Below are positions 35,601 to 48,708 of a stretch of 64,000 nucleotides of DNA, in pieces; the first letter of the stretch is position 1; every line of letters begins with the position of its first letter. Location: the NCBI RefSeq assembly GCF_025642785.1, contig NZ_JANZKU010000002.1, forward strand, positions 62,001-126,000, in the 5' to 3' direction. The notes beneath the pieces were generated by a model. It did no database searches. It saw nothing but the letters and a program-made list of their open reading frames with translations, and had not been told where the DNA came from. The position numbers were made by a program, and so were the translations under genes. The stretch is from Pseudomonas sp. RIT-PI-AD (GTDB lineage Bacteria > Pseudomonadota > Gammaproteobacteria > Pseudomonadales > Pseudomonadaceae).

Positions 35601-36098
35601 TCAGCCTTCCCCGCGCAGGAAACGCTGGTGATAGGCGGGGATCATGTCCAGCGCGTAGCGCGCCGCCTGGTCGAGCACGCTGCAGCGGTCGCCGGGAAAG
35701 CGTTCCTTGCGGGTGAAGACGTGCAAGCGCTCCCCATTGCGAAAGCCCCAGGCGAACCACAGGGTGCCGGGGGGAATGCCGTCCTGGCCTTCGGGACCGG
35801 CGATGCCGGTGTTGGCGATCACCAGGTTGGCGTCGCTGTCGTGCAACGCCCCCACCGCCATTTCCCAGGCCACTTCCTGGCTGGTCAGGTTGAAGCGATC
35901 CAGGGTTTCCTGGCGCACGCCCAGCAGGCGTTTCTTCGCCTCGGGCGAATAGACCACGTAGCCGGCATCCAGGCAGGCTCCGCAGCCGGGGATGGTGGCC
36001 AGCAGGGACACGATGGAACCGGCGGTGCAGGACTCGGCAGTGGTCAGCACCAATTCGTGGTGCTGCAGGTAATCCATCACGCGTTGGATGGCGTTCAT
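35601..36098 (-). CDS. CinA C-terminal-domain amidohydrolase
   Basis: 165 residues consisting only of the CinA C-terminal domain (PncC-type nicotinamide-nucleotide amidase). Signatures are LTTAESCTAGSIVSLLATIPG, YVVYSPEAKKRLLGV, VIANTGIAGPEGQDGIPPGT and VFTRKERFPGDR. Members deamidate nicotinamide mononucleotide in NAD recycling. The GAGAGG-type variation here (DGIPPGT for the usual GG..KPVGT) resembles a stress-region paralogue rather than the recA-linked housekeeping copy. Confidence 0.85.
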   Translation of the reverse strand: MNAIQRVMDYLQHHELVLTTAESCTAGSIVSLLATIPGCGACLDAGYVVYSPEAKKRLLGVRQETLDRFNLTSQEVAWEMAVGALHDSDANLVIANTGIAGPEGQDGIPPGTLWFAWGFRNGERLHVFTRKERFPGDRCSVLDQAARYALDMIPAYHQRFLRGEG

Positions 36099-36140
36099 GA
36101 AGGCTCCTTGCAGGGATCGCGGGGTCGGCGAGGCATGCCC

Positions 36141-36374
36141 TCAGGCGCGCTCGAGCTTGCGCGCGATCTTGTCCTTGGTCAGTACCCGCTCGCGGCGCAG
36201 TTGGTTGAGCTTGTCGTCATCCAGGTTCGCCGCGCGCTCGGCCTCCACGATGGTCTTGTCGAGGCGCTGGTAGCGCTCCAGCAACGAGCCGAACTCGGCA
36301 TCGGTCCGGGCGAGGGTTTTCAGCGCTTCGCCGAACTCGGGGAAATCCTGGGCGAGGTCATGTTGGACGGGCAT
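36141..36374 (-). CDS. YdcH-family (DUF465) small protein
   Basis: 77 residues, all helical and highly charged: FGSLLERYQRLDKTIVEAER, then DDDKLNQLRRERVLTKDKIARKL at the end, the typical two-helix DUF465 coiled coil. ATG 36374 gives the normal family length; the in-frame extension to 36434 is rejected. Function unknown. Confidence 0.88.
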   Translation of the reverse strand: MPVQHDLAQDFPEFGEALKTLARTDAEFGSLLERYQRLDKTIVEAERAANLDDDKLNQLRRERVLTKDKIARKLERA

Positions 36375-36582
36375 GTTTCGGGCCTCCAGCAGAGCCGCGG
36401 GTGCGGTAGGGATGTCTTTAGTAAGTGAGGCCACCGACCAGGCAGAGTTTCATTTTTCCACCCCGCGCGGGAGCGACCCTGGCGCCCGTCATGCGCAGCG
36501 ACGACCCTCATCCCGCCGAAACTTTTCCGCATCGCGTCAAGTCCGTCCCCTAGACACCCCGACTCACAGAAGGAACCCGTCC

Positions 36583-37443
36583 ATGACAGACTCCAAGCAA
36601 ACCCTTCCGCCGCAGCACCAGGACCACCAACCCGGCCTGGAAAGCCAGATGACCCCGGCCCCGGCCTATCGCGCCGAGGATTACCGGGCGGCCGGAAAGC
36701 TGGCCGGCAAGGTAGCCCTGATCACCGGGGCGGACAGCGGGATCGGCCGCGCGGTGGCGGTGACCTTCGCCAAGGAAGGCGCCGACATCGTCCTGCTGTA
36801 CCTCGACGAGCACGACGACGCCGCCAAGACCCGCCGCGACATCGAAGGCCTGGGCCGACGCTGCCTGAGCTTCGCCGGCGACGTGGCCGGAGCGGCGTTC
36901 TGCGCCAAGGTGGTGGAGGAAACCCTGGGCACCCTGGGCCGCCTGGACGTGCTGGTGAACAACGCCGGCGAACAGCATCCCCAGGAGAGGCTGGAAGACA
37001 TCAGCGAGGAGCAATGGGAAAAGACCTTCCGCACCAACATCTTTTCCATGTTCCAACTGACCAAGGCCGCCCTGCCGAAGATGAACAAGGGCGCGAGCAT
37101 CATCAACACCACCTCGATCACCGCCTACAAGGGCAACCCGATCCTGCTGGACTACTCCTCCACGAAGGGCGCCATCACCGCCTTCACCCGCTCACTGGCG
37201 CTGAACCTCGCGCCCAGGGGCATCCGGGTCAATGCCGTGGCGCCGGGACCGATCTGGACGCCGCTGATCCCCTCCACGTTCACCGCGGAACAGGTAGCCA
37301 AGTTCGGCGCCGATACGCCCATGGGGCGCCCCGGCCAACCGGAGGAACTGGCACCGGCCTACGTGTACCTGGCCTGCGACGACTCGTCGTACGTCAGCGG
37401 TCAGGTCATTCATGTGAATGGCGGTACCGTGCTCAACGGCTGA
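36583..37443 (+). CDS. Short-chain dehydrogenase of the YghA/YdaD general-stress type
   Basis: 286 residues from ATG 36583, preceded by GAAGGAAC. A hydrophilic N-terminal extension (KQTLPPQHQDHQPGLESQM) precedes KVALITGADSGIGRAVAVTF. Catalytic features are LVNNAGEQ, INTTSITAYKGNP and the Tyr/Lys in LDYSSTKGAI, ending GQVIHVNGGTVLNG. This layout fits the long-N-terminus SDR group (E. coli YghA, Bacillus YhxC/YdaD), usually stress-induced. Substrate unknown. Confidence 0.88.
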   Translation: MTDSKQTLPPQHQDHQPGLESQMTPAPAYRAEDYRAAGKLAGKVALITGADSGIGRAVAVTFAKEGADIVLLYLDEHDDAAKTRRDIEGLGRRCLSFAGDVAGAAFCAKVVEETLGTLGRLDVLVNNAGEQHPQERLEDISEEQWEKTFRTNIFSMFQLTKAALPKMNKGASIINTTSITAYKGNPILLDYSSTKGAITAFTRSLALNLAPRGIRVNAVAPGPIWTPLIPSTFTAEQVAKFGADTPMGRPGQPEELAPAYVYLACDDSSYVSGQVIHVNGGTVLNG

Positions 37444-37526
37444 GGCGCCGCGTCGCCATCCGCTCCCGCCGGAAGACCGCCCGTGCGGCGGTCCTTCCCG
37501 GGACCGGCGCATCGACCGCACCCGAT

Positions 37527-37832
37527 TCAATAGTCCTTGGCGATGGAAACCACGTTCGCCAGGTGGACCTCCGTCAAGCTGCAGGGCATTTCCTCGGGCT
37601 CGGGAATGCCGGTCAACTCGCTGATCAGCGCCCAATGCTGGTCCAGCTCGCCATTGATCGCGGCCATGCGGGTGATCATGCGTTTGCTGGCGTCGCGTAC
37701 CACGCTGTCCTCGCTGCGCAATAGCTCGAAGGACATGGCGGTCATGGCAGCGGTCAGGTGGGTCAGACTGCGGGCGGTCAGCGACAGCAAATCGACGAGC
37801 GACTGAGGCTTGGCAGTTGCATTGGCATCCAT
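37527..37832 (-). CDS. Small helical protein of unknown function
   Basis: 101 residues from ATG 37832. Predicted all-alpha and Met/Leu-rich: LVDLLSLTARSLTHLTAAMTA, then RDASKRMITRMAAINGELDQHW. No domain recognised. Codon use is normal. It is convergent with the SDR. Confidence 0.6.
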   Translation of the reverse strand: MDANATAKPQSLVDLLSLTARSLTHLTAAMTAMSFELLRSEDSVVRDASKRMITRMAAINGELDQHWALISELTGIPEPEEMPCSLTEVHLANVVSIAKDY

Positions 37833-37985
37833 TCGAACAGGCTCCTGCAATCCATGGGGAAAGTGCGGAGGCTAGTCGAAAAAACCGGAGAAGTCCCCTT
37901 TCGCCGTGCGTGATGGAGGCTAACGTCATCGACCCGGCATGGGCGGGACGCGGACCGGTGCAGGCGAACCGCGGATTCGTCCTTT

Positions 37986-38011
37986 GCCGGGAGCGGAAGC
38001 CCGCTCCCGGC
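37986..38011. terminator. Hairpin downstream of glgB
   Basis: GCCGGGAGCG (37986-37995), loop GAAGCC, CGCTCCCGGC (38002-38011): a perfect 10-pair stem 23 bases past the glgB stop. No U tract follows, so it may be a transcript end stabiliser rather than a classical terminator. Confidence 0.5.
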
Positions 38012-38033
38012 GAGGGGCGTGCCTATCGGCGTT

Positions 38034-40249
38034 TCACTCCGTGACCGGCGTGAAGATCGTGAGCGCCAGGGGCGGCAGCAGCAGCGAGAGCGATTGAGGT
38101 TGGCCATGGCTGGCTTCTTCCTGGGTGTGCACCCCACCGCCGTTGCCCAGGTTGGAGCCGGCGTAGCGCTCCGCGTCGCTGTTGAACAGCTCGCGCCACA
38201 AGCCCGGCAAGGGGACGCCGATCCGGTAGCCCTCGCGCGGCACCGGCGTGAAGTTCGCCACCACCAGCAACGGCTTGCCGTCGGCGCTCCAGCGCAGCCA
38301 GGCGTAGACGCTGTTCGCCGCGTCGTCGCCGATCAACCATTGGAAACCTTTGGCGTCGCCGTCCAGTTGGTGCAGGGGCGCATGTTCGCGGTACAGCCGG
38401 TTGAGGTCGCCCACCAGCTTCTGCACCCCCAGGTGCTCGCCGTATTGCAGCAGGTACCAATCCAACTCGTGGTCATGGTTCCACTCGCGCCACTGGCCGA
38501 ACTCGCAGCCCATGAACAGCAGTTTCTTGCCCGGGTGGGTCCACATGAAGCTCAGGTAGGCGCGCAGGTTGGCGAACTTCTGCCAGCGATCGCCCGGCAT
38601 CTTGTCGATCAGCGAGCGTTTGCCGTGCACCACCTCGTCGTGGGAGATCGGCAGGATGAAGTGCTCCGAGAATGCGTAGAGCAGCCCGAAGGTGACTTTG
38701 TCGTGGTGGAAGCGCCGGTTGATCGAGTCCTCGGCGAAATACTGCAGGCTGTCGTGCATCCAGCCCATGTTCCACTTGTAGGCGAAACCCAGGCCGCCTT
38801 CCTGGGTGGGCCGGCTGACGCCCGGCCAGGCCGTGGACTCCTCGGCGATCACCAGCGCGCCGGGCGCTTCCACCGCGACCACATCGTTGAGGTGGCGGAG
38901 GAAATCGATGGCCTCCAGGTTCTCCCGGCCGCCGAAGCGGTTCGGCACCCACTCGCCCTGCTTGCGCGAATAGTCGCGGTACAGCATGGAGGCGACGGCA
39001 TCCACCCGCAGGCCGTCGATGTGGAAGTAACGCAACCAATACAGTGCAGAGGCCAGCATGAACCCGTGCACCTCGGTGCGGCCCAGGTTGTAGATGTAGG
39101 TATCCCAGTCCTGGTGAAAGCCCTCCATGGGGTTTTCGTATTCGTACAGCGCGGTGCCGTCGAAGCGACCGAGGCCATGGGCATCGGTGGGGAAATGCGC
39201 CGGTACCCAGTCGAGGATCACGCCGATGCCGGCCTGGTGGCAGGCGTCGACGAACGCCGCGAAGTCCTCGGGCTTGCCGAACCGTGAGCTGGGCGCGAAC
39301 TGCGACAGCGGCTGATAGCCCCAGGAGCCGCCGAAGGGATGCTCCATGATCGGTAGCAGCTCGATATGGGTGAAGCCCAGTTCGGCGATGTAGGGGACCA
39401 GGCGTTCGGCGAGCTCGTGCCAGTCGTAGCTGCGGCCCTCGTTGCCCCCCTCGTGGCGCCAGGAGCCGGCATGCAGCTCATAGACCGACAGGGGCGCGTC
39501 ATGGGCCTGGCGACGGGCGCGCCCCTCCATCCACGCGCTGTCGCGCCATTCGTGCTGCAAGGGGCCCGCCACCACCGAACCGGTGGCGGGCGGCAACTCG
39601 GTGGCACGCGCCATGGGATCCGCCTTGAGGGGCAGGATGCCGTCGCGGCTGAGAATTTCGTACTTGTAGACCTCGCCCGCCTCGAGCCGCGGGATGAACA
39701 GCTCCCAGACGCCCGAGTCGTGACGCAGGCGCATTGGATGCCGACGGCCGTCCCAGTTGTTGAAATGCCCCACCACCGAGACCCGTCGCGCATTGGGTGC
39801 CCAGACGGCGAAGCGGACGCCCGCCACGCCGTCGAGATTCATCGGCTGCGCGCCCAGGCAATGGCCGAGGTCGCGGTGGTTGCCCTCTCCGAACAGATAG
39901 AGATCAATATCGCCGAGCAGGGCGCCGTAGCTGTAGGGGTCTTCGGTTTCCTGGACCCCGCTGGCCCAGCGGATGCGCAGGCGATAAGCCTGCCGGCGAG
40001 CCAGGCGACCGCAGAACAACCCGGGGATTTGCGGTTGCTCCATCGGCCCGAGCACCTCGCCGCTCTCGCCGTCGATCAGCTCCACCGCCAGGGCGTTCGG
40101 CAAGTAGGCGCGAACCACCACCCCCTCGCCTTCGCGGTGTTGGCCCAGCACGGCGAAGGGATTGGGGTGTTCGGCGCGCGCCAAGGCGTTGGCGTCCGCT
40201 GCCGAGATACCCAAGGCATGGCCGCTGGAGAATTCCTGTTCGTGTTTCA

Positions 40250-40250
<1 letters not shown>
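38034..40250 (-). CDS. glgB: 1,4-alpha-glucan branching enzyme
   Basis: 738 residues. An N-terminal CBM48 region ([20 protein letters not shown]) precedes the GH13 barrel with [40 protein letters not shown], the nucleophile region [17 protein letters not shown], the acid [12 protein letters not shown] and [14 protein letters not shown]. The all-beta C-terminal domain ends LTIFTPVTE. It introduces alpha-1,6 branches in the GlgE-made glucan. The start overlaps the treS-mak stop as TAATG, so it is the last gene of glgE-treS/mak-glgB. Confidence 0.97.
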
Positions 40251-43645
<3,395 letters not shown>

Positions 43646-43691
43646 CGCACCGTCTCCTGCCGCGTTCCATTGATGGCTGCAAGGCAGCCGC

Positions 43692-45737
43692 TCATACCCT
43701 TTGTTGCGAACTGATCCGCCAGATGCCGAAGGGCTGATGCCAGGGCTCGATACGCATCCATTGCGTCTTGCCATACCAGGTCCAGGTATGCCCGGTCATC
43801 AGGTCTTCGCCCTGGGTCTGTGCGTCGTTGGGCAGGCCCAACTCCCACAGGGGTAATTCGAAATGCGCTTCCTGGGCGTTGTGCGGGTCGAGGCTGACGG
43901 CGACCAGGATGAAATTCTGCAGATCGGCGGTGCGTTTGCCGAAGTAGAGGATGTTGTCGTTCCAGGCGGTATAGATCTGCAGGCCCAGGTGGGTCTGCAA
44001 GGCCGGGTTCTGCCGCCGAATCCGATTGAGCTGGGCGATCTCCGCCACGATGTTGCCGGGCGCGTTGTAGTCCCGCGGCCGGATTTCGTATTTTTCCGAA
44101 TCCAGGTACTCCTCCTTGCCCGGCACCGGCTCGGCTTCGCACAGCTCGAACCCCGAATAGAGGCCCCACAGGCCGGAACCCATGGTGGCCAGCGCGGCGC
44201 GGATGAGAAAGCCGGCGCGCCCATTGTGCTGGAGGAAGAACGGGTTGATGTCCGGCGTGTTGACGAAGAAGTTCGGCCGGTAGCAGTCGCGCAGCGGCGG
44301 CTCGTTGAGCTCCTGGAGATAGTCTTCCAGCTCCGCCTTAGTGTTACGCCAGGTGAAATAGGTGTAGCTCTGGCTGAAACCGACCTTGCCCAGGCGCGCC
44401 ATCATCGCGGGCCGGGTGAAGGCCTCGGCGAGGAACATGGTCTCCGGATATTGCCGACGAATGTCGCCGATCATCCATTCCCAGAATGGCAGCGGCTTGG
44501 TATGGGGGTTGTCCACGCGAAAGATCTTCACGCCAAGTTCGACCCACCCGGCCACCACGTCGCGCAGGGCACGCCACAGATCGGGAATGGCATCCTCGGC
44601 GTAGAAATCGACGTTGACGATGTCCTGGTATTTCTTTGGCGGGTTCTCCGCGTAGCGGATGGTGCCGTCCGGCCGCCAGGCGAACCAGCCCGGATGTTCC
44701 TTCAACCAGGGGTGGTCCTGGGAACACTGGATGGCGAAATCCAGGGCGATTTCCAGGCCGTGATCGGCCGCGGCGCGGACCAGCTCGCGGAAGTCGTCGA
44801 AGCTGCCCAGTTGTGGATGGATCGCCTCGTGCCCGCCCTCCTCGCTGCCGATGGCGTAGGGGCTGCCGGGATCGTCCGGGCCCGCGTGCAGGGCATTGTT
44901 GCGGCCCTTGCGGTGGGCGCGGCCGATGGGATGGATCGGTGGGAAATAAAGCACGTCGAAGCCCATGTCGCGGATCGCCGGCAGGCGTTCCAACACGTCT
45001 CGAAAGGTGCCGTGCCGCTGAGGATCGTCGGTCTGCGAGCGCGGGAAGAGTTCGTACCAACTGGCGAATTGCGCCAGGGCGCGCTCGACGTCCAGGGGAT
45101 ATTCCGCGCTTCGAACCCGGTGGGCATGGGGATCGACCAGGGCCATCAGGCGCGCGGTGTCTTCCTCGAGGAACAAGGCGACCCGCTCATCGTCGTCGGC
45201 CAGGGAGGCGAAGCGCTGCAACAGGGCATCCAGGCGGGGCCGCGCCTCACCTTCGGCACGCTCGCGGGCCTCCGCCAGCAGCAGGTTGCCCTCCTGCAGC
45301 TCGAGGGCAATGGGCACGCCGGCCGCGTGTTTCTTGCTCAATTCGTAGCGGTAGGAACCGAAGCGGTCCCACCAGGCCTGTATGGCGAACCGGTAGCGGC
45401 CCACGCGCGGCGCCTGGAAGCTCGCCTGCCAGGCGTCGTTGCCCAGCTCCCGCATGTCGACGCGTTGCCAGGCCGATGGATTTTCTCCGCTGGATTCGTC
45501 CTCGAAGCGCCACAGCACCGCGGCGGCGAGCTTGTCGTGACCGTCGGCGAAGATGCACGCGTCCACCACGATGTCCTGGCCGACGATGGCCTTCGCCGCG
45601 AAACGGCCCTCATGCAGGCTGGGCATTACCGATTCGATGGCGATGCGCGGCAATTCGACCGCGCGCTCAAGGCTGAGATGACCAGGCTCGAACGCCTCCT
45701 TGCGTGCAACTTCTTCGGTAAAACGGGCAACAGACAT
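43692..45737 (-). CDS. glgE: Alpha-1,4-glucan:maltose-1-phosphate maltosyltransferase
   Basis: 681 residues of GH13 subfamily 3. Markers are VLYFPPIHPIGRAHRKGRNN, ALDFAIQCSQDHPWLKEHPG, KIFRVDNPHTKPLPFWEWMI (nucleophile Asp), FLAEAFTRPAMMARLGKVGF (acid Glu) and FVNTPDINPFFLQ. It extends alpha-1,4-glucan from maltose 1-phosphate. First gene of the three-gene operon; treS-mak follows after 46 bases. ATG 45737 has GGAG 9 bases upstream. Confidence 0.96.
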   Translation of the reverse strand: MSVARFTEEVARKEAFEPGHLSLERAVELPRIAIESVMPSLHEGRFAAKAIVGQDIVVDACIFADGHDKLAAAVLWRFEDESSGENPSAWQRVDMRELGNDAWQASFQAPRVGRYRFAIQAWWDRFGSYRYELSKKHAAGVPIALELQEGNLLLAEARERAEGEARPRLDALLQRFASLADDDERVALFLEEDTARLMALVDPHAHRVRSAEYPLDVERALAQFASWYELFPRSQTDDPQRHGTFRDVLERLPAIRDMGFDVLYFPPIHPIGRAHRKGRNNALHAGPDDPGSPYAIGSEEGGHEAIHPQLGSFDDFRELVRAAADHGLEIALDFAIQCSQDHPWLKEHPGWFAWRPDGTIRYAENPPKKYQDIVNVDFYAEDAIPDLWRALRDVVAGWVELGVKIFRVDNPHTKPLPFWEWMIGDIRRQYPETMFLAEAFTRPAMMARLGKVGFSQSYTYFTWRNTKAELEDYLQELNEPPLRDCYRPNFFVNTPDINPFFLQHNGRAGFLIRAALATMGSGLWGLYSGFELCEAEPVPGKEEYLDSEKYEIRPRDYNAPGNIVAEIAQLNRIRRQNPALQTHLGLQIYTAWNDNILYFGKRTADLQNFILVAVSLDPHNAQEAHFELPLWELGLPNDAQTQGEDLMTGHTWTWYGKTQWMRIEPWHQPFGIWRISSQQRV

Positions 45738-45840
45738 CGGGCAGCGCTCCTTAGGCCTTGTGGGCACTTTCGAGTATGAGTCCCTTGCCAGAACGGACCG
45801 ATGCCACCGGAGATGGCCTGTTCACCGAACTGGATGGAAG

Positions 45841-45872
45841 AAGAAAACGCCATACGATCCAGCGGTATGGCG
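45841..45872 (-). terminator. Rho-independent terminator after ku
   Basis: On the minus strand CGCCATAC, loop of 9, GTATGGCG (45872-45848), followed by TTTTCTTCTTCC. It is about 110 bases beyond the ku stop and upstream of glgE, so it insulates the two units. Confidence 0.75.
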
Positions 45873-45984
45873 CCCTGTTAATTCCGAACGAAGGGGTTGT
45901 CAAAAGTTCAGGCGAACGCGGCGGCAGAGCCGGCGCAGCGCGTGCCGGCCATGCGCCTGTGCATGCCGGACGAGGCCCGCACGA

Positions 45985-46896
45985 TCAACGACTGGCGGTT
46001 TTCCTCGAGGCGCGCGATGGCTTGGCTTTCTCGCCCTTGCCCTCGGGTTCCTTCTTCTCGGGCTTCTCCTCGGCCTTGCTGGCGCTCTTGCGCGCGGGGC
46101 GTGCGCTCTTGCCGCCGCTCAGGCTGCGTTTGAGCAGCTCGGTGAGGTCGATGACATCGGCGCTCTGGCGCGGATCCTCCTCGGGCCCCTCGACGCTTTC
46201 GATCTTGCCCTCCTGTGCCTTGCGCTCCACCAGGGCCATGATCTTTTCCTGAAAGGTATCGTGGTAGAGGCTGGGGTCCCAGTCCTCGCTCATGTCCGCG
46301 ACCAGGCGCTTGGCCATTTCCAGTTCGCGTTTGTTGAGGTCGCCCTTATCGGGAATGTCCTTGAGTTCGAGGGCTTCGATACCGCGGACTTCGTTGCCCC
46401 ACCGCAGGGTGAGCAGCATCAGGGCATCGCCCTGGGGCATCACCGCCGCCAGATGCTGGCGGGTGTGCAACACCACGTTGGCCACCGCCACCTTGCCGCT
46501 TTCCACCAGCGTCTCGCGCAGCAGGGCGTAGACCTTGCCGCCGCGCTTGTCGGGCGCCAGGAAGTAAGGGGTGTCGATGTAGGGCAGGTCGATCTCGGAA
46601 CTGTCGACGAAGGCCAGGATGTCGATGGTCTGGGTGGATTTCGGGTGGGCGGTGCGGATCTCTTCTTCGCTCAGCACCACATAGCGGCCCTTCTCGTACT
46701 GCACGCCCTTGACGATGTTGTCCTTATCGACGTCCTTGCCGGTGACCTTGTTGATTCGCTTGTAGCCCACCGGGTCCATGCTGCGCTTGTCCAGCCAGTC
46801 GAAGTCCACGCCCTGTCGGTCGAGCGCGGACACCAGCGCCACCGGGATATGCACCAGACCGAAACTGATCGCGCCTTTCCAAATCGCCCGTGCCAT
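45985..46896 (-). CDS. ku: Ku protein of bacterial non-homologous end joining
   Basis: 303 residues from ATG 46896, with CAGGAG upstream. A Ku core beta-barrel: ARAIWKGAISFGLVHIPVAL, GRYVVLSEEEI, IDILAFVDSSEIDLPYIDTP, YFLAPDKRGGKVYALLRETL and LTLRWGNEVR. The long Lys/Glu/Ala-rich C-terminal tail (from about 255) is typical of one Ku class and likely binds DNA. It works with LigD, which is not in the window. Adjacent to the glgE operon as in P. aeruginosa, where this region is RpoS-dependent. Confidence 0.96.
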   Translation of the reverse strand: MARAIWKGAISFGLVHIPVALVSALDRQGVDFDWLDKRSMDPVGYKRINKVTGKDVDKDNIVKGVQYEKGRYVVLSEEEIRTAHPKSTQTIDILAFVDSSEIDLPYIDTPYFLAPDKRGGKVYALLRETLVESGKVAVANVVLHTRQHLAAVMPQGDALMLLTLRWGNEVRGIEALELKDIPDKGDLNKRELEMAKRLVADMSEDWDPSLYHDTFQEKIMALVERKAQEGKIESVEGPEEDPRQSADVIDLTELLKRSLSGGKSARPARKSASKAEEKPEKKEPEGKGEKAKPSRASRKTASR

Positions 46897-46930
46897 ATCT
46901 GTGCTCCTGTGACCATCGTTGTTTTTCGAA

Positions 46931-47173
46931 TCAGAGACGGACGCCATCCCGGTAGATCACGTCGCCATCCGGGGTGATGTCGGCGATCTGATCGAGCATG
47001 TTATCGGCCAAGGTTTCCGCATCCGCCTCGCAGACGCAGCCGGGTGCGACGACCCATAGGACATGGGCCTCGGCACCGGGGTACTTGGGCTGATATTCGA
47101 TCAACCCGACATAATCGCGGCCGCTGCGCATGGCATCGGTCCAAGCGGTGTGGTGGACGAAATCGCGAAACAT
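46931..47173 (-). CDS. Small acidic protein of unknown function
   Basis: 80 residues, MFRDFVHHTAWTDAMRSGRD..., with GLIEYQPKYPGAEAHVLWVV in the middle and a C-x-C (CVCEADAE). It lies 34 bases upstream of ku on the same strand, so it may be co-transcribed. AGGAGAG precedes the ATG. No family recognised. Confidence 0.65.
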   Translation of the reverse strand: MFRDFVHHTAWTDAMRSGRDYVGLIEYQPKYPGAEAHVLWVVAPGCVCEADAETLADNMLDQIADITPDGDVIYRDGVRL

Positions 47174-47236
47174 GATCGCTCTCCTGATACGGCGCTTCCC
47201 TACTCTGAACCTCGCGGCAGAGAAAGGGTTCGCCCG

Positions 47237-47734
47237 TCAGGGTTCGTGTCGGTCCAGATGCTCGACACAGCGCGGCACCAGGAAAAGGATGGTCAGGGCC
47301 AGCAGGGTACTGAGGATGGCCGTCACTTCACGCCCCATGCCCACGGCGATGCCGATCGCGGCGGTCAGCCAGATACCCGCCGCGGTGGTCAGCCCCTTGA
47401 CCTCGGCCAGGTTCTCGCCGTGCTTGAGAATGGTGCCCGCGCCGAGGAAACCGACCCCCGCGACGATACCCTGGACCACCCGGCTCATCGCATCGCCCTG
47501 GGCGCCGATTTGCATCGGGACCAGCACGAAGAGTGCCGACCCCAGCGCCACCAGCATGTGCGTGCGAACTCCGGCCGCCTTGCCCTTCTGGCTGCGCTCG
47601 AAGCCCAGCAGGCCGCCCAGCAGGGCCGCCAGAACCAGGCGGATGACGATCTGGGTCGCCTCGGTGAGACTGGGAAGGTCGGAAAATTCCGCAATGAACG
47701 CGTCTCTGATTTCGTCGGTCCAGGTGCCCATCGG
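47237..47734 (-). CDS. MgtC/SapB-family inner-membrane protein
   Basis: About 165 residues, four to five helices. The MgtC core is clear: VIRLVLAALLGGLLGFERSQ, KAAGVRTHMLVALGSALFVL, VVQGIVAGVGFLGAGTILK and VKGLTTAAGIWLTAAIGIAV. It lacks the C-terminal ACT-like domain of longer MgtC proteins, so it is SapB-like. Start taken at ATG 47734; ATG 47728 is also possible. The role is usually in magnesium stress or ATPase control; not provable here. Confidence 0.88.
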   Translation of the reverse strand, partial: PMGTWTDEIRDAFIAEFSDLPSLTEATQIVIRLVLAALLGGLLGFERSQKGKAAGVRTHMLVALGSALFVLVPMQIGAQGDAMSRVVQGIVAGVGFLGAGTILKHGENLAEVKGLTTAAGIWLTAAIGIAVGMGREVTAILSTLLALTILFLVPRCVEHLDRHEP

Positions 47735-47969
47735 CATACTCCGTCGTTCGGCAGGTGGCCTTCGACCTTCTGTCATGAAAACCGGGCATGAAGAAAGGGC
47801 CCGGAAGCCCGATGCGAAGGCGCGAAGATGAGGTCTTCATTCGGACAGAAACGGACGAAAGGAGGTTCATCCCGTCAGATCGATGCGTCGACGGGGGAAC
47901 CAATGCTCGCAAGGGGGAGGTCTAGACCTTTACGACGTATCCGCAACGCCAAGCGCGGAGGTAACGAAG

Positions 47970-48266
47970 ATGGACGCTGAAAGCTATATCCTGTTGATGC
48001 TCGCCGGTTGGTTATTGATTTCCGCCGCCATGCTCTGGGGCATGTTGCGAATGGCACGCAGCCATGCCCAGCGCGCTTCCCTGGCCCGCCACTCCGACTC
48101 CGTCGCGGAACAGCCAGCCGAACAGCCCGTCGAGGCGGTCCCGGCGACGTTGGATGCAACCGAGCGCAAGGCTCCCATAAAGACTCCCGCACAGAAAAGC
48201 CGGAAAGGCTTCAAGGAAAGGTTTCACCTTGAGTGGCCTGGCCATCATCGGCACGTTCCGCATTGA
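47970..48266 (+). CDS. Small single-pass membrane protein, unknown function
   Basis: 98 residues from ATG 47970, with GGAGG 8 bases upstream. One N-terminal helix (ILLMLAGWLLISAAMLWGML) is followed by a hydrophilic, Glu/Pro-rich then Lys-rich tail ending in HLEWPGHHRHVPH, which could bind metal. No family recognised. Confidence 0.65.
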   Translation: MDAESYILLMLAGWLLISAAMLWGMLRMARSHAQRASLARHSDSVAEQPAEQPVEAVPATLDATERKAPIKTPAQKSRKGFKERFHLEWPGHHRHVPH

Positions 48267-48292
48267 TAGCGAGCGGCGCTAGACCCGCACCA

Positions 48293-48311
48293 AGCGTCAG
48301 CGACTGACGCT
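48293..48311. terminator. Short hairpin after the small membrane protein gene
   Basis: AGCGTCAG, loop CGA, CTGACGCT: a perfect 8-pair stem 27 bases after the stop, without a U tract. Possible transcript end. Confidence 0.4.
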
Positions 48312-48388
48312 CAGGCAAGGCAACGAACTGGCGAAGAAGCGAATTTTGCGTCTGTAAAATGAGCATTCCGAGCCTGTTTAGCATCGCC

Positions 48389-48420
48389 AAGCGCCAGGCA
48401 CTTCCGTACAGCGCCTAGGC
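48389..48420. repeat. Dispersed palindromic element, copy C (half)
   Basis: Contains TTCCGTACAGCGCCT, identical to the right half of the element at 506-559. It overlaps the stop codon of the Fur-like gene, so the element seems to have inserted at or replaced that gene's end. Confidence 0.45.
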
Positions 48421-48708
48421 CTCGACCCTGGCGAGCGCCTTGCCCTCGAGTGAAAAACTGTAGCGATGATTGGCCTCGTGCAAGATGAGGCCATGGCTGC
48501 TCAGGCGGCAAATCACCTGCCTCACGCCCCCCAAGGATAGGGGTACGCCCGCCTCGACCAGATCGTCATGCAGCGCGCGAGCGGACGCCCCGCCGTTCTC
48601 CAAGGTGGCCCGATGCAAGGCTTCGAGAATCTTCAATCGCGGCAGGCTGGTCTTGAGTCCCGCTTCTCGCAGTCGCTCCTTCAACTGCCGTTTACATTCG
48701 TTTTCCAT
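48415..48708 (-). CDS. Fur-like winged-helix protein lacking the metal/dimer domain
   Basis: 97 residues from ATG 48708, with GGAG upstream. The sequence LREAGLKTSLPRLKILEALH, then SARALHDDLVEAGVPLSLGG and VRQVICRLSSHGLILHEANH follows the N-terminal winged helix of Fur/Zur/PerR. Full Fur proteins continue for about 50 more residues with His/Cys metal sites; these are absent. It is either a stand-alone DNA-binding form or a truncation, and the stop coincides with a repeat element. Confidence 0.75.
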   Translation of the reverse strand: MENECKRQLKERLREAGLKTSLPRLKILEALHRATLENGGASARALHDDLVEAGVPLSLGGVRQVICRLSSHGLILHEANHRYSFSLEGKALARVEA

